From Dipteris shenzhenensis (lineage: Eukaryota; Polypodiophyta; Polypodiopsida; Gleicheniales): 64,000 nt of DNA. Shown here in pieces: positions 44,342 to 56,801 of this stretch. Below the pieces are notes generated by a model. That model was given only the letters and a program-made list of their open reading frames with translations. It ran no database searches and was not told the origin of the DNA. The position numbers and the translations under genes are program-made. Where the stretch lies: assembly GCA_047967505.1 (NCBI GenBank), contig CM106540.1; one strand, 5' to 3'. How positions within the stretch are numbered: the first letter of the stretch is position 1; every line of letters starts with the position of its first letter.

Positions 44342-46500
44342 TTTAAAATAAAAAACCTTTTAACAACACGGCACACGAAGCTCAGATAAGGGTGGATAAA
44401 AATTTATTTATTACATGGTTGTTCATAAAACCAAAAGTTGGTACCAAAAGTGTACACAAAAATTATAACACTGATGTAGTCCTAACAAGCATCTTATTTA
44501 CTAAAGAGGAGAATCTACATACCTACCACCATCCAACAAGAAAACATGATAAGAACCAGGTTGACTTAAGTTGGGAAGACAAGTGTTATAAACCCTCCTC
44601 CCTTGAATTAGAAGCTTAGCCATAAACCTAACCAGCACGATGTAAAAAATTATGTAAAAAGGATGGGTTTGTTCAAGTGTGGTTAGGTAGAGTGTATAAG
44701 GTACATGGTCAGGTTAGGGAAGAAAAAATAATTAGAAAGAAGAGGTGGGGGGAGAGATTAGAAGACAAGGGGCCAGTTACACCTATTGCTCAAACCATTT
44801 TAAAGTGTGCCCAAATTATAATATTGGGCTCATAAGTAATGTAGTTAGCATCAGTTTGTAGACATTAGGATCCTCTAGAAGAATAAAATTAAAACATAGC
44901 ATTTAAAACATGATTAATGTAGAAAAAAGAGAAAAAGAGAGTGGATCATGAGCTTGTAACTAAGCTAACTGTAGCATAATGCACAACATGAAATGAAGGG
45001 ATCATAGTAGTGATAGTTTGCTAGAGAAGGAAGAGTAGTAGTATAAGTAAGTTGGGTTTCCAATCGAGAGAGACAAACCTAAGTTCAAGAAAGGACGAGA
45101 TGAGAAGTAGCATCAAAAAGTAAGGTGGGTTTCCAACAATAGGGACACTAACCAAGGTTCAAGAAAAAATGCTATTGACTGGTAATTTAATAGAGAGGTG
45201 ATTTTTGAATGTTTTAGTAAAGAGGGGGAGGAGGGGGTGTAAGAATATGGAAAATTAAAAAAACAAAAAAAAACAGAGGCAAATATGACCTAAGCATCGA
45301 TATTGGGCATGGAAGTGGTGTCGCAATTAAGACGTTGCAACGGTACAACCAATACCGTATGCTTGGAGACTTGGAGCCATGGAGGCTTGTAGCTTGGCTG
45401 CTTGAGCCTTGGAGCTTTGAAGAAGGGCCTGGGTGCTACAGTCAAAGTTAAGCAGCAACTACGTGGGGTCATGGAGATGTGCTAGCTCACTGCATGGCAA
45501 TCAGCAGAGAGCAAGGCGTGTGGCCACTGTGGCGTTTCAGCGGAGAACAAGCCTCAAGGGCCAGCAAGTAGACCTAGAGGTAGGGAGGCGCAGTGGAGGG
45601 CAGTGCAAAAGTACAACAAGGTACTAGAGCACCATTCAGTGATGGGACTTATGGAGTGCATGAGCTTGGAGCATGTAGTTAGAGGGCACTGCCAAGGGTT
45701 AGTGGGCGACCTTGGGACTTTTGTAGGGCTTAATATGTAGTATAAGGTAGGGGTAGTCATCCCACTTGTGTGTAGGTAGTCGGGAGAAAGTAGTAGGCTA
45801 GGAAGTATGATAGTTTGGGAAGGCGGTTTAGTAATGTGGCTAAGAGTATGTGTAATCATGTCGACGAAAGCTACGGGATAGGGAGTATGATAGTTTGGGA
45901 TAGGCAAGTAGAAAATGCGAGGAGGGGGGAATTTATTAAAGGTAGGACCATAGGTTAGGCGATTGCCAATAGGATATATCTGATAAGTAGACAAGGTTTG
46001 AAATATAGGGAAAAAATTAGAAAAAATTATAGATTTAGAGGAGGGGAGTCAGGACAATGGGGATTAATTTGGGAAGGTGGGCTAATGCCACGTGGTGTAA
46101 GGGGGAAGAAAGGGCCGGTTGAATGCCTTGGCATGAATTCTTTGGTTATGCAAATTATGCACCCTATTGCTCTAAATGTTTATGTTGTGAGCATGTATGA
46201 CTCAATCACCTCCACGGCTAAGTCATGGTTGTGACATTCACCCATCATAGGGAGTGGAGTCCATCCAAACCTATCTTCTCCAGTCATAAACTACAAGCAA
46301 GGAGGCCACTCATGCTCTTTTGGGGGGGCTACAGCATATGTCTTGTTTGTTTTCCTTGCTTGTCCCTCTTGGGCTTGGACAAAAGCTACATACACCTTTC
46401 ACTTTCTTTTGTACCAATGGGAATCATGCTTTGTGTTGTCAAAATGAAGGTAGGTTGGTAAGGCTTTTTGGATATGGAGGAGGAGGAGGATGGAGAGTTT
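44342..46500. other. No recognised gene
   Basis: Several small ORFs on both strands, the longest 146 codons on the minus strand (45554-45994, rich in Pro, Thr and Ser), without domains. A weak repeat GGGAGTATGATAGTTTGGGA occurs near 45805 and 45883. Nothing else supported. Confidence 0.4.
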
Positions 46501-46739
46501 ACAGTGTCAACAAGATTGTGAGAGTCATAGGACTCTAGTAGCTTGTAAAAGTCCTCCTAGCCAATGAGACAATCTCCCTTAATGGGTAGTTGGCATCACC
46601 ATTTTCTTGGAGATCCATTGACTTTAAGATTACAATTAAGACCATAACTATCTAGGAGTCCATGCTCTATCTCCTTAATCATCATTTGGCATTGCCTCTT
46701 TAATCTTACTTTGACTAGTAATGACTCTTTTGGTCATCC

Positions 46740-47900
46740 TTTTTCCATCATTGATTCACACTTGTCTTTTGGTCCTTTTGTCTTTTGATGAAAAATGTTG
46801 CCTAAATGACTTTGACTTGTGGCCAAGACACTTTGATCTTCATCCCCTTGATTTTTTTTGGCAATTTTGCCCCTTTGAGATCCTCCAATGTCATTGTTCC
46901 ATTCTAGAAACCTAGTTTGATTTGGTATGGTGCAGCCCATTTTTAATGCTAAAGACTTTGTTTCATTGCTCCCAATGGTGAGTTCTAGAGTAGGAACAAC
47001 ATGCCATCTTTGAATTCTTGTCTCTTGATGTGGCAATCATGTCATGCTTTCCTCCTCCTTTTTGTGTCCAAGCTGCCCTTAGCCTGACTTTGTTGATTTG
47101 TTCGGCCACTTCTTGATGGCTTCTTCTTAGCCATTACATATTTTATCACAATGTATAGATTCGACACTAAGAATTCCATTAGAACCACTACTTTGAGACC
47201 AAAAGTGAGTTGGAATGGGATGTGCATCATTGTGACCTTGATGTGGTTTGCTATGCCCAAAGCAATGTGTGCAACTTCTAATCCGAGTCATTTTGGTTAC
47301 CATTGATCATCTTGTGTAGAATTGTCCTACTTCGACTTGACCATTGGCCCTTGGGTAGTATGTTATGGACTAGTTGTTCTGGACTAGTTGTTCCAGAGAA
47401 GGGGGACTCCTTCATCATTATGGTAATGATGATTGAATTGATGAAGTTTTCCCCTTAGTTAGACATGATTTTGATGGGACACCTGAACTACCAGATCACG
47501 TTCTCATATAAGAACCTTTCTATGTTGTGGGCTATGTCATCCTTAGGGCTTTTGCTTCAGCCCACTTAGTGACATAGTCTGTTGCTACTACTATGTACAT
47601 AGTCTAATACCACATTGAGTTTGTGGGATTGGATTTTGAGCTAAATGTGTCACCACATTGAATGGCCCCACAAAGTCCAATACCCACTTTTGGAAAGGCT
47701 ACATGGATAACTTGCTAGTAGAGCATTTGATCTTGGAAGGCTAGCCTTTAACTCATTGGCATACATCACACTCTTTGTGCTTCGCTACATTTGAGTAGAG
47801 CATGCTCCATCTTACCTCTAGACTAAGAAATTTTTGTACTATTATTGTAATATAAAAGAGTCCCTTGAATACCCCTTGATGGGATTCTTCCATGATAATT
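46740..47900 (-). pseudogene. Gypsy-2 integrase
   Basis: DYVTKWAEAKALKDD (about 47535-47580) lies in the integrase core, and IKIMSN.GENFINS follows further on. The piece at 47042-47260 reads HIPFQLTFGLKVVVLMEFLV, the plant Gypsy 'TPF.L.FG.EAV.P.E' segment. The C-terminal region continues as ALKMGCTIPNQT-type text to about 46740, comparable to the 'GPY.I...NG..L..L.G....' end. Confidence 0.85.
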
Positions 47901-48449
47901 TCCTTTCATGTGACACATCTTTCAAGGATGGTGTCCCCTCCTTTTCTAAACAAGCATCCACCAATGAACAAATACTTTCATAATTTCATAGCGATCCTAT
48001 ACCTTTCATCCTTGCTTGTTGATTAGGGAAAGTCACTAGTTGAGAGGTATTGAATGATGTCTCCATGCTTATCTATGTACATAGACATGACAAAAAGATT
48101 CACGTTGAGGAGACTATCATCAATCCCTTGGCTTGGTTTCTCATCTTTGATTCGTTGATAAGAAATCTTCCCTAAAATGTGGAAAAACTAGCTTGTGGAT
48201 ATCTTGAATTCAGATTCTTGGAGTGAAAGCATCCACCAAATCAAGCATGGCTTCATGATTGTCTTGTTCACATGAGGTAGAAGAGCACTTAGTGATCCAT
48301 ATAGAAGACAAACTAGTTACCAAAGAGATAATGCCAAAATTTGTGCACACTGTTCACCATCCCTAGGGGCTCTCTTTTGCTTATTAATTAGTTCCTTTTG
48401 GTGGAGGAGAACATTTAGCTCACATAGTAGATGGGAAAATCCAAGTGCC

Positions 48450-49350
48450 CTTTAAGCTAAGCTAGATAGACCCAATTGCCATTACAAATGCATCAAAATT
48501 CACATGAAATATTGTTTTAGTCAAGCTTCCATAGGATTGGCACCTTGATCACCGTTTCTTGTAGTGTCTTAAGAGCTTCATATGCTCAATGCTCCATTTA
48601 AACTTCATGTTTATTCTTGTCAAGTGGTGAAGTAGTTTGGGAACACCCATTAACTTCTTGATGAAACATAGATGAAAGCTCAAGTATCCCATGAACATGA
48701 TAGTTGTTTGATTTTGTTCCATTCCTTCATCTTTTGAAATGGACTCTATCTCAGTTTTTTCGGTCATGATGCCTCTGAAAATTGTGAAACTTAGTAATTA
48801 TAATAAGTACACCTAGAAAACAAACTTGTATAGGTCAAGAGAAATCCTCAGTTCCCTAAATTTTTGGAATACATTTGGGAGGCACTCTAGGCATGCTCAT
48901 TTCGTGTTATAGACTAAGAAGTCAAGAAAATTGCAAATTTTATCATGGAGTCTTGGAACATCTCCAGCAGTAACCGTTGTAATGTTGCTAGTGCATTCTT
49001 CAATCCAAAAAGCATGACTTTGCTTGAGTATGCTGAATGTCATCTCTTCTTAGCTCAGTAGAATCTAGTTGTACCTGTTGTATCCATCCATGAATGAATT
49101 CATTTTGTGGCCAACCACTTTTTCTAGGATTGTAGCCATGATTGGTGGTGCAAATGGGTCTTTGACTATTTGCTCATTGAGCTAAATGTATTAATGTTGA
49201 CTTTTAATTGCCATTTTTCATAGATATGGTAACAATTGGAAATAAACAATTGTTTTGGTCCTCTTGATAGGTAAATCCTACATTGAGTAGCTCATCCCTC
49301 TCTGCCTTCACTAACATTGCATAGATGGGATTCATTTTGTATCATTATTT
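48450..49350 (-). pseudogene. Gypsy-2 reverse transcriptase / RNase H
   Basis: Fragments in several frames: VGWPQNEFIHGWIQQ-like and LLEMFQDSMIKF-like text near 48960-49130. An open piece at 48549-48767 has MGYLSFHLCFIKKLMGVPKL and TRINMKFKWSIEHMK, matching the RT-to-RNase H junction 'GLGYYR.FIK.F..IA.PL..L.....F.W'. The catalytic YVDD was not found intact. Confidence 0.75.
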
Positions 49351-49800
49351 TTAAATGGGCTTCAAGTTAGGGATGAGTGGGATTCCATGTTGTATTAAGC
49401 TTATGGAGCCTCCTTTAATTTTGTGTATTACCCATTGAATACATCCCAATACTCTTGGAAGAGCACCTCTGCTACTGTGAGGAATTTGGTGGGAAGCTCT
49501 TTGTCTATCTAAATCTCCTCACTCATCCCCAATGTGATTTTGTGGATTTCTTGACCTTCAATGATTCATCCACCACTATTGACTTGGTTGACTTAACTCA
49601 TAGGTTGTGCTTTAACTTCACATTGTCCTTCCTCTTTGTTAGAGTGAAGCTCTTAGAGAAAACCATATGTAGCTTTTTGGCTCCATACCACCCATTGTGT
49701 AACTACTTGTAGTGCATCAATCATTGTGATAGGTATGATATTCATTGGAAGTAGATTTTTTTAATGTTGGAGGCATAATTCTCTTCTACCTCCAAGCACT

Positions 49801-50200
49801 CTAACTTGCATTAATTCTTGATAGCTCCCTTACCCATGGATATTCGCACTCATTGCCTTCTCTAGTTATTCTTAGGCCTCGTTGCCCTTCATGAAGCACC
49901 TTGGCACCTTTTAGCCAGGGTTGCCCCAACAACATTGGGTACCCAATTTTGTGCTCTATCGTCACCATAATGAATGTCATCGTGGAGTAGAAAATCCTTA
50001 TATTTTGATGCAAATGTCCTTGAGCATCCCTGCTAGTGGTCGAGCCTTTGATCTATTATCTTGATTTTGAATGGAGAAGGCTTAATTGCTTAAGTTTTTT
50101 TCAAACTTCATCCTAGATGAGATTTACCTTTGAACCTCCATCGATCACTACTCCCTTAAAATTATGAATTTGTACCTTCATCAATCATAGATATCCTTTG
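49801..50200 (-). pseudogene. Gypsy-2 aspartic protease
   Basis: The active-site segment reads FKGVVIDGGSKVNLI; the Asp codon is the complement of 50140-50142. The C-terminal part is open (49801-50013) with IGYPMLLGQPWLKGAKVLHE, the usual 'YP.LLGRPWL' end of the Gypsy protease. Confidence 0.85.
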
Positions 50201-50798
50201 TCCCAGATAGTCCTTTCAATCACCTAAAGTATCAACACTAGAAGCATGTTGAGAGCCATTAGTCCATCACTAGGGAAGAATTTTATACAATGGGATCAAG
50301 TTCCAGCAGTTGGCCAATGGTGATTGATATTAAATTCCTTGAACTTGTCCCACGTTGAATCAATGTTTGTCTGATTCATCTCAGGGAAGTCTTCATTTTT
50401 TCCTTTTGAGTGTTTTTTGTTGCCTTGTTGTTTGTATGTCAGCCACTCCTCTATTTGTTGATCCGATATAATCTGCTCCTTTGCTTTAGCTCTTGTCTAA
50501 TCTTTCCTACTGCCTTAGTTGGGCCTTATGGTCTTGTGACCGCTTTCATGTCCACTTCAATGATCACTACCCTACCTTCAGGTGCCTTGTCGTCATCCTT
50601 GCATGCCATCTCTACTTTTTTGGTTCCCTTCAGAAGTAGCAAGTGTTGTTGTTTGCTCTTATGTTGCCTTAAATAGGCCTTCTTTGGCTCTTGTTCCACT
50701 TGATTGACTTCAAGAGACCTCTTGCTCTTGTTGTACCAAGAATTTTCAATGTTGTGTCTTGAACAATTTCAATGTTGTGTCTCAAACTAGCCGACTCG

Positions 50799-50840
50799 AC
50801 ACTTTTTTGGTGCATGGCCATTCATCTTGCATTTGTGAGA
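50799..50840 (-). pseudogene. Gypsy-2 zinc knuckle with first Cys lost
   Basis: The minus strand encodes SHKCKMNGHAPKKC. This fits CX2CX4HX4C with the first Cys (TGT) changed to Ser (TCT). It marks the nucleocapsid end of Gag. Confidence 0.8.
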
Positions 50841-51059
50841 CTAGACCTCTCCCTTCTTTGGGTTGCCTTAGATGCCCATCTTATTTTAGGAGCTTCTTGA
50901 GATCATCTTTCTTTAGTGCCTTTTCTTGCACTTTGTCTTCAACTTTCTCTCTCCACTTCTTGGACGAGCGGTTTCTTTTTATTTTGAGACTCTTTGTTTC
51001 CTTGTTCTAATGCAATTGCTCTTTACTTCTCATACAAGGGATATCTTTTTCTTTCAAGA

Positions 51060-51800
51060 CTGTGTGTTTCCTTGTTCTAATGCAATTATTTAATGGAACA
51101 ATTCATCATACGTCCTCATCAGGTATGCTATCTCCATGTTATACAGCTTCAATCCAAAGTTGAGGCCAACCAACAACCATGATAATGCCATCTTGTTTGG
51201 TGCGTTGTCAAGGTGATTTGTTAGCACCCTAAAATTAAATGCAAATTCATACACCATTTCACCTTTTACTTGCTTGAGATTGTTGAGGTTCAGCAATACA
51301 TCTTCCTTATTGAAGTTGTGTTAGAACCTTTTTGGGAACATAACCTTCAACTCATCCCATGTTGTGAAATAAGAGTGGGCAAAAAGAAAAGAAAAATCTA
51401 CATGAAACGTGGAATTATCTACGTCCATATGTAAAGAGTGTGTACCCAAAAACAATGATATGCAAATCATACATTCTATGGTTTGACCATGAAGCATGCA
51501 TGGTTCTTGTTGAATAACATAGATTCCTTCATGAAGTAAGTCCTTAAAATTCAAATTTATGACGCTAATGATGTGGTTTACGAGTGATGCAATACCAATA
51601 GTGGAGGCATCGATAGTCTTTGCGTAGTTTTGAGAATTCATGAAACAAGGATTGAAACATCTTTGTGGAGAACAAAACACAGATCTCTTTCCTAGGGTGG
51701 ATGGCAAAGGAATCCAATTTATACAAAGGATCCTTAAGCTTGTTAGACACATCAATTTTTACGAGGATGACCAGATGAGAAAAAACCTTTTCGCCCAAAG
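51060..51800 (-). pseudogene. Gypsy-2 gag
   Basis: Retrotransposon Gag text: TTWDELKVMFPKRF, then in another frame LNNLKQVKGEMVYEFAFNFR, then LVGLNFGLKLYNME and AYLMRTYDELFH. The spacing is normal for plant Gypsy Gag capsids. At least one frameshift separates the parts (open pieces 51321-51755 and 51090-51296). Confidence 0.85.
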
Positions 51801-52019
51801 CCAACATACTATAGCATGGGATATGGGAGAGCCCATGGAGCCATAGGAGGAAAATTCAAACCAAAGAAAACCACTCTAGCTTCAACAGCTAGACCTTATG
51901 TCATAAATATAGGTTCCCTAATTCAGTCCTCTAGCTTGGGTATGGGTAGGGGTCATGGAAAGTAGTATCTCACGCTAATACATCAAAGAAATGTGCTTTA
52001 TTTGACTAGCACGACAATT

Positions 52020-54080
52020 TTGGAAATGACTGCAGACTCAGATGGATCGAGAATGGAGATAGATGTATTATTCATTTACCACGTGGTTGCATTGGTTTTG
52101 AAAAGTGTGAAAATCTCAATTACTATATTTTCACATACTATTTGGTCAATGGAATGTTAGAAAACATCTCTATAAAGAAGTTGTTCAAAAATGAGATATA
52201 AAAATCCAATGTGAAATTTGACATGGACATATGGGATAATGTTGGTTATGGGATAAAAATTCACACTAAATGTACAAGAAAAGATATATAAACCATACAA
52301 AACATTTTGTGATTTTTGTATCAATAAAAAAACAAAATCTGCATGTGAATTAGAATGGCTAAGGCCATACATAAAGAAGGAGTTTGGCCACGTAACAACA
52401 TGTGACTTAAAACTAATTCAAGACCTAAGACTTTGAGAAATGATTAAAAAAGGAGTGAATCATATCCCACTAAGACCAAATAACTTACAAGAAGTCAAAA
52501 ATGAATTGATATCCACATGGAATCAATTTGTAGAAGTCATATGTCCAAGCCTTGCTAGTGAGGATATTATCAAAATCCTCAATGATGACCTTGATCAGAT
52601 ATATAAAAACATGAATTCTCACAAAAATCAAGTCGACTCACTAGACGTATTGATAGAAAAGAAAGTACAAATATAAGAGCTGACTGAAGATTTATATCTT
52701 TGCTACATGAAGAAGGCACAAAACAATGTAGCTTGTGTATGCAAAAAATTAATACAACAATTAGCTCTCAAAAGGCTAGAAGGAGAAGATTCAGTTGTTG
52801 CAGTACAAAAACAATAGAGGAAATATCCACCAACATGTGTGAGATACAAGAATCGAGATATCCATATTTCAAGGTGGTATCAAAATCCCTTCCATATATA
52901 ATAACATCATATAAGGCACACACAAAATCCTTCATGTGGATAACAAAAGCCCATAATTTTTCTCTCTCTCAAATGGCAGTCCTAATAACTTCACTTCTAA
53001 AAACATGCCTAAATTCTCGACAAGAATGTTGTAAAGACTTACAAGCTAAAATATCCCTAGGAAGTGGATCAAGATGTTACAGTTATTGGATGACAAATAC
53101 TTATAATTTGCACTAAATCTACCTAAGCATAATTATAGTGTCATATCTTTGGATATACCAACATGCTATGAGGTGATTCCATTAACGAGAGAAAATGGGT
53201 TGCAAGAAGTATTGGAGAATGTAATTACACTACCATTCAAAACAAAAAAGAAAAAGTACATACTTTTGCCAAGTGACACAAATAAACATACAAATGGGAT
53301 ATGGACAGACAAAATTGATAAAGTGGGTTTGAAGTTTGAAAAAGAAGACATTATAAATATAACAAAATGGCTCATCGAAAACATGTTCATATAGCTGGGA
53401 GATAAAGTATGGAAGCAATAAGAGGAATACACTTGGGATTCTCATGCTCACCAATATGGTGTAACCTCTACCTCTTCTACTTTAAATTCACATTCTTTAA
53501 AAGACTAAGGAGGCTTGGAAGATGGGATCTGATAAAACTTTTCCAACATTCATTCAGATTCATTGATGATATATATGTTTGATCAATGTATCAAATGCAC
53601 TAGCTTCTTGAACAAGCCAACAAATCTATCTAAGGATAATCCTTTTTGGATATATCCAGCAACCTTTGTGGATATCAAGCTAGAAACAACAAACTTTGCC
53701 CAGAACAAATATTTGGAACTCGAACAACATTCCTAAATATGAAATTATGTCATGTCTGTTAGCTTTGGAATGTACTTTATTATGAAGTATGATAAAAGAG
53801 ACAGTTTACAATTCAAAATAACAAAATTCGTATGGAAACAATCAAATTGACCTAGCTCTTATTCAAATAAGGCATAATATCACAAAAGTAACCAATTCTC
53901 TACATATGCAATGACGAAAAAAATGTGACAAAACAAAGAATTCCATACAAATGGTTTCCAAATACCACGATTGGTAAATATATCGAGAAAATCACTATCG
54001 AATAAATTTACAATGGCCAGAAATGATCCACAAAAAATAAAAACAAAACTAGGTCAACAAATAGGCGTTTATCAGTCTAA
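52020..54080 (+). pseudogene. Penelope-like reverse transcriptase relic
   Basis: Plus-strand coding text in at least three frames. The N-terminal part runs FCINKKTKSACELEWLRPYI, FGHVTTCDLKLIQDLRL, then KKGVNHIPLRPNNLQEVKNE (open at 52440-52676). The middle has YMKKAQNNVACVCKKLIQQL and SLPYIITSYKAHTKSFMWIT (open at 52700-53116). The RT core has RGIHLGFSCSPIWCNLYLFY and FRFIDDIY at 53553-53576, the catalytic motif with both Asp. The thumb-like end is FWIYPATFVDIKLETTNFAQ, then KYDKRDSLQFKI and IQIRHNITKVTNSLHM. The 'YKAH..S..W.T.A', '(R)F(I)DD' and 'YDKRD.F.F.I' series fits Penelope-like RTs better than LTR or LINE RTs. No GIY-YIG endonuclease was seen on either side, but decay could hide it. 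Followed by telomere-like repeats at 54581. Confidence 0.6.
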
Positions 54081-54165
54081 CCACACTAATTAGGTAGCCA
54101 ATAATGACACCTAAAATGAAGTAACTCGACACATACAAAATAATTGAAATAGCCTATTATGAGGG

Positions 54166-54220
<55 letters not shown>
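54166..54220. repeat. (AC)n microsatellite
   Basis: Almost pure AC/CA over about 55 bp, between the RT relic and the telomere-like tract. Confidence 0.95.
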
Positions 54221-54222
<2 letters not shown>

Positions 54223-54580
54223 AAAGCCAAAATCAAACTAGAAAAGACATGCTAGGATACTATACTAACTTCAAGATATTATGCAGAAAAAACGTGGAGA
54301 TTGTAATGTAACTACAAAAGACCACGATCGAGTGTGTGTCATAGGGTCTAAAGGATCATCAAACTCCAGCCTATGAATTTTTGCAAAGTTCAATGAACTT
54401 GCTTACAACGTGAATGATAGATAATTCTCACATGACATCCGTCGTGAATGATTTTCATATAGGGTGAATACCTGTTTTATGTACAAAAATAGATTAGCAA
54501 CTCAAAAAAAGACACAATAAATAATCATCGAGCTTATTATTACTTAATAACTTTTATATCAAAACTAGCAAAGAATGCAT

Positions 54581-54814
54581 TAAACCTAAACCCTAGATCC
54601 TAAACTTTAAACAATTGATACCAAAACATCTTAACCACCGTAAATCATAAACTTTAAACATTTAATCCCTAAACCCTAAACCCTAAATCCTAAACTCCTA
54701 AACACTAAATCCTAAACCCTAAATCCTAAACCCTAAACCCTAAACTCTAAATCCTTAACCCTAAATCCTAAATCCTTAACCCTAAATACTAAACCCTAAA
54801 CCCTAACCCTAAAA
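54581..54814 (+). repeat. Interstitial telomere-like repeats (CCCTAAA)n
   Basis: About a dozen perfect CCCTAAA units, plus many one-base variants (TCCTAAA, ACCTAAA, CACTAAA, CTCTAAA), over 234 bp, with an AT-rich interruption at about 54610-54665. The plus strand is C-rich, so the G-rich strand (TTTAGGG, the common plant telomere repeat) is the minus strand. Degeneracy shows it is old. Confidence 0.9.
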
Positions 54815-55207
54815 TACAACCAAAATTTAATGACTTTTTTTAATTTGTGCAATATGTTTGATATATCCTCCAATCCGTTGCATGTGCAATAGGTTAAGGG
54901 TGCACCTCCATAAGTAATTTGCATGTAGAACTTATATCTACTTTAATTCTGGTGAAGTTAAAATTACAAAACATATGTCATTTCCATAATACTATGCCAC
55001 ACTATGGTCTTGTGATAGGTGTTTTGGTCGGCTTTCTAATAAAGTTGGGAATTTACTTTTTCCTATTCATAGAATTTGTTGATAGTTCAAGGATGACGAA
55101 GTACGCTCATCTGTTATCTTTCACAAGGATTTAATTTCCTTCCTTATGCATTACTTTTAGAAAGGCATTTAGTTAATAGTGTGCATTTTGTAAACAAAAA
55201 AGTCTAT

Positions 55208-55374
55208 TAAAATATAAAGAGAGAGAGAGAGTATAAAGAGTATATAAATGCCTATAAAGTAGTATACATCTAAAAACATGTATACTACTTTATAGGCATT
55301 TATATACTCTTTATACTCTCTCTCTCTCTCCAAAAAATGTATACTACTTTATAGGCATTTATATACTCTTTATA

Positions 55375-55416
<42 letters not shown>
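55208..55416. repeat. Perfect 51-bp hairpin with an extra direct copy, in (GA)n/(CT)n
   Basis: The arms at 55219-55269 and 55278-55328 are exact reverse complements over 51 bp, separated by an 8-nt loop (CTAAAAAC). Each arm has a GA/CT run plus GTATAAAGAGTATATAAATG, CCTATAAAGTAGTATACAT (read on the left arm). A third, direct copy of the right arm's unique part is at about 55338-55375, followed by a (CT)n run to 55414. No gene lies next to it. Confidence 0.95.
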
Positions 55417-55419
<3 letters not shown>

Positions 55420-55439
55420 ATGTTACATTTTTGCTCATT

Positions 55440-56795
55440 GGTATTTAAGTAGGTTTTGCTTGTTTTGATCAGCCAAAAGGGATTGATTATAGCCAACTTA
55501 TCTAGTGATGACATTACACTCATCACCAACTTATACATCAAACTAAACAACAAAATGGCATTGGACAAGGTAAACTTGATGATGCAAAGAATTGGGCATA
55601 CTCAATAATATTTCATTGCAAAGTCAAATAAAAAGCCAAATAGATGTACACTAGACAATGTTATACTTAGTTGTGACATGGATAACAATTTGGGAAATGT
55701 GTTTTAAACCTTCCTACCTAGCATAACATGAATCATTCTAACAAAATGTTATGTTGGATGGTGGTAGGCTAGTAACATCGAGTCATAAAAAACAACAACA
55801 AAATCATGGAAATGGCAAGTCAACTCCATTTTTGGAAAAAATCCCCAAAAATGTGCATTTTGTCAAAATTAGAGGGACGAAATATACACTTCATTCAAAC
55901 ATTTTAAAAAACTAGTACTTTTATGAAAAAAGAATGCATAAAATATTACTTACATTTTACTCGAGAACCCAAAAATGTCTAGTATTATCAAATGAAAAAA
56001 GTGTTCTCTTCTTTAATTTGAAAAACATGAAAAATTACAAAGAAGAAGAAACTCCTTTATTCAACTAAGAGAGTCGTTAGAGCTTTTGCTTTAAAATACC
56101 AATTGTTTTTCATGCAAGTACCCGTATATTTTTACCTCAAATCCATATACAAGGATTTCTATGTCCTATAAATCAAGCATGTCCACACATCAATGAATTC
56201 CTTTTTTTTTTCTTTATCACATTGTCTAAGCACCTCTAGATGATATGTTCCCTGAAGTCCATTGGTTGAAAGAATTTTTTATGAATTGACTTCCACATAA
56301 GTACCAACATTGTCCTCATGGATAAGTACACATTTCTAGAATACTTGTTGTAAATAGCATGCTATCCACAAATTTATAATTTGTAAAATGATGTGACTTT
56401 AAGATCTAATACAATTTGATGAAACACTTTTAGTGCATTGTCTAACAAAACAACTTTTTTTTTAATACACAGTTGATCAAATGGTTGAATTTTAATATAT
56501 TTTGACATTAATATAGGTAGGTATATATCATTTACTGTGTTTCGGTCTATTGGTTCGATTCAGAGCTCTAGCCTTTGCAAAAATATAGCTTTAGTTTAAA
56601 AAGGCTACATTTGGAAGCATGAGTATACTAGCAATTGTCTGTTTGAAAATTTCATGAAGTTTTGGATTCTGGAATCCACTATGTTCACAAGCGTGAACAT
56701 AATGATTTTTTTGTCTGAAAAAAAGTAAAGTTTTATCAATAGAATAAAAATTTCATATGAAAATATGGAATTCGATTTATGAATGAACAAAAATA
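55440..56795. other. No recognised gene
   Basis: A plus-frame stretch at about 55490-55720 (for example LITNLYIKLNNKMALDKVN) has few stops and may be decayed coding sequence, unrecognised. The rest is AT-rich spacer. Confidence 0.35.
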
Positions 56796-56801
56796 TCATT
56801 C

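Larger units (their letters stand above)
46740..51800 (-). mobile_element. Gypsy-2: decayed minus-strand Ty3/Gypsy element
   Basis: From right to left: gag, a CCHC-like knuckle, protease, RT/RNase H and integrase, the Ty3/Gypsy order. All parts have many stops and frame changes. I found no LTR pair, primer site or polypurine tract, so the limits given are those of recognisable coding text only. Confidence 0.85.

Noticed and set aside
45554-45994. 146-codon Pro/Thr-rich minus ORF
   Set aside because: No domain, low-complexity composition, and no supporting neighbours. Likely a chance ORF in GT/GA-rich sequence.
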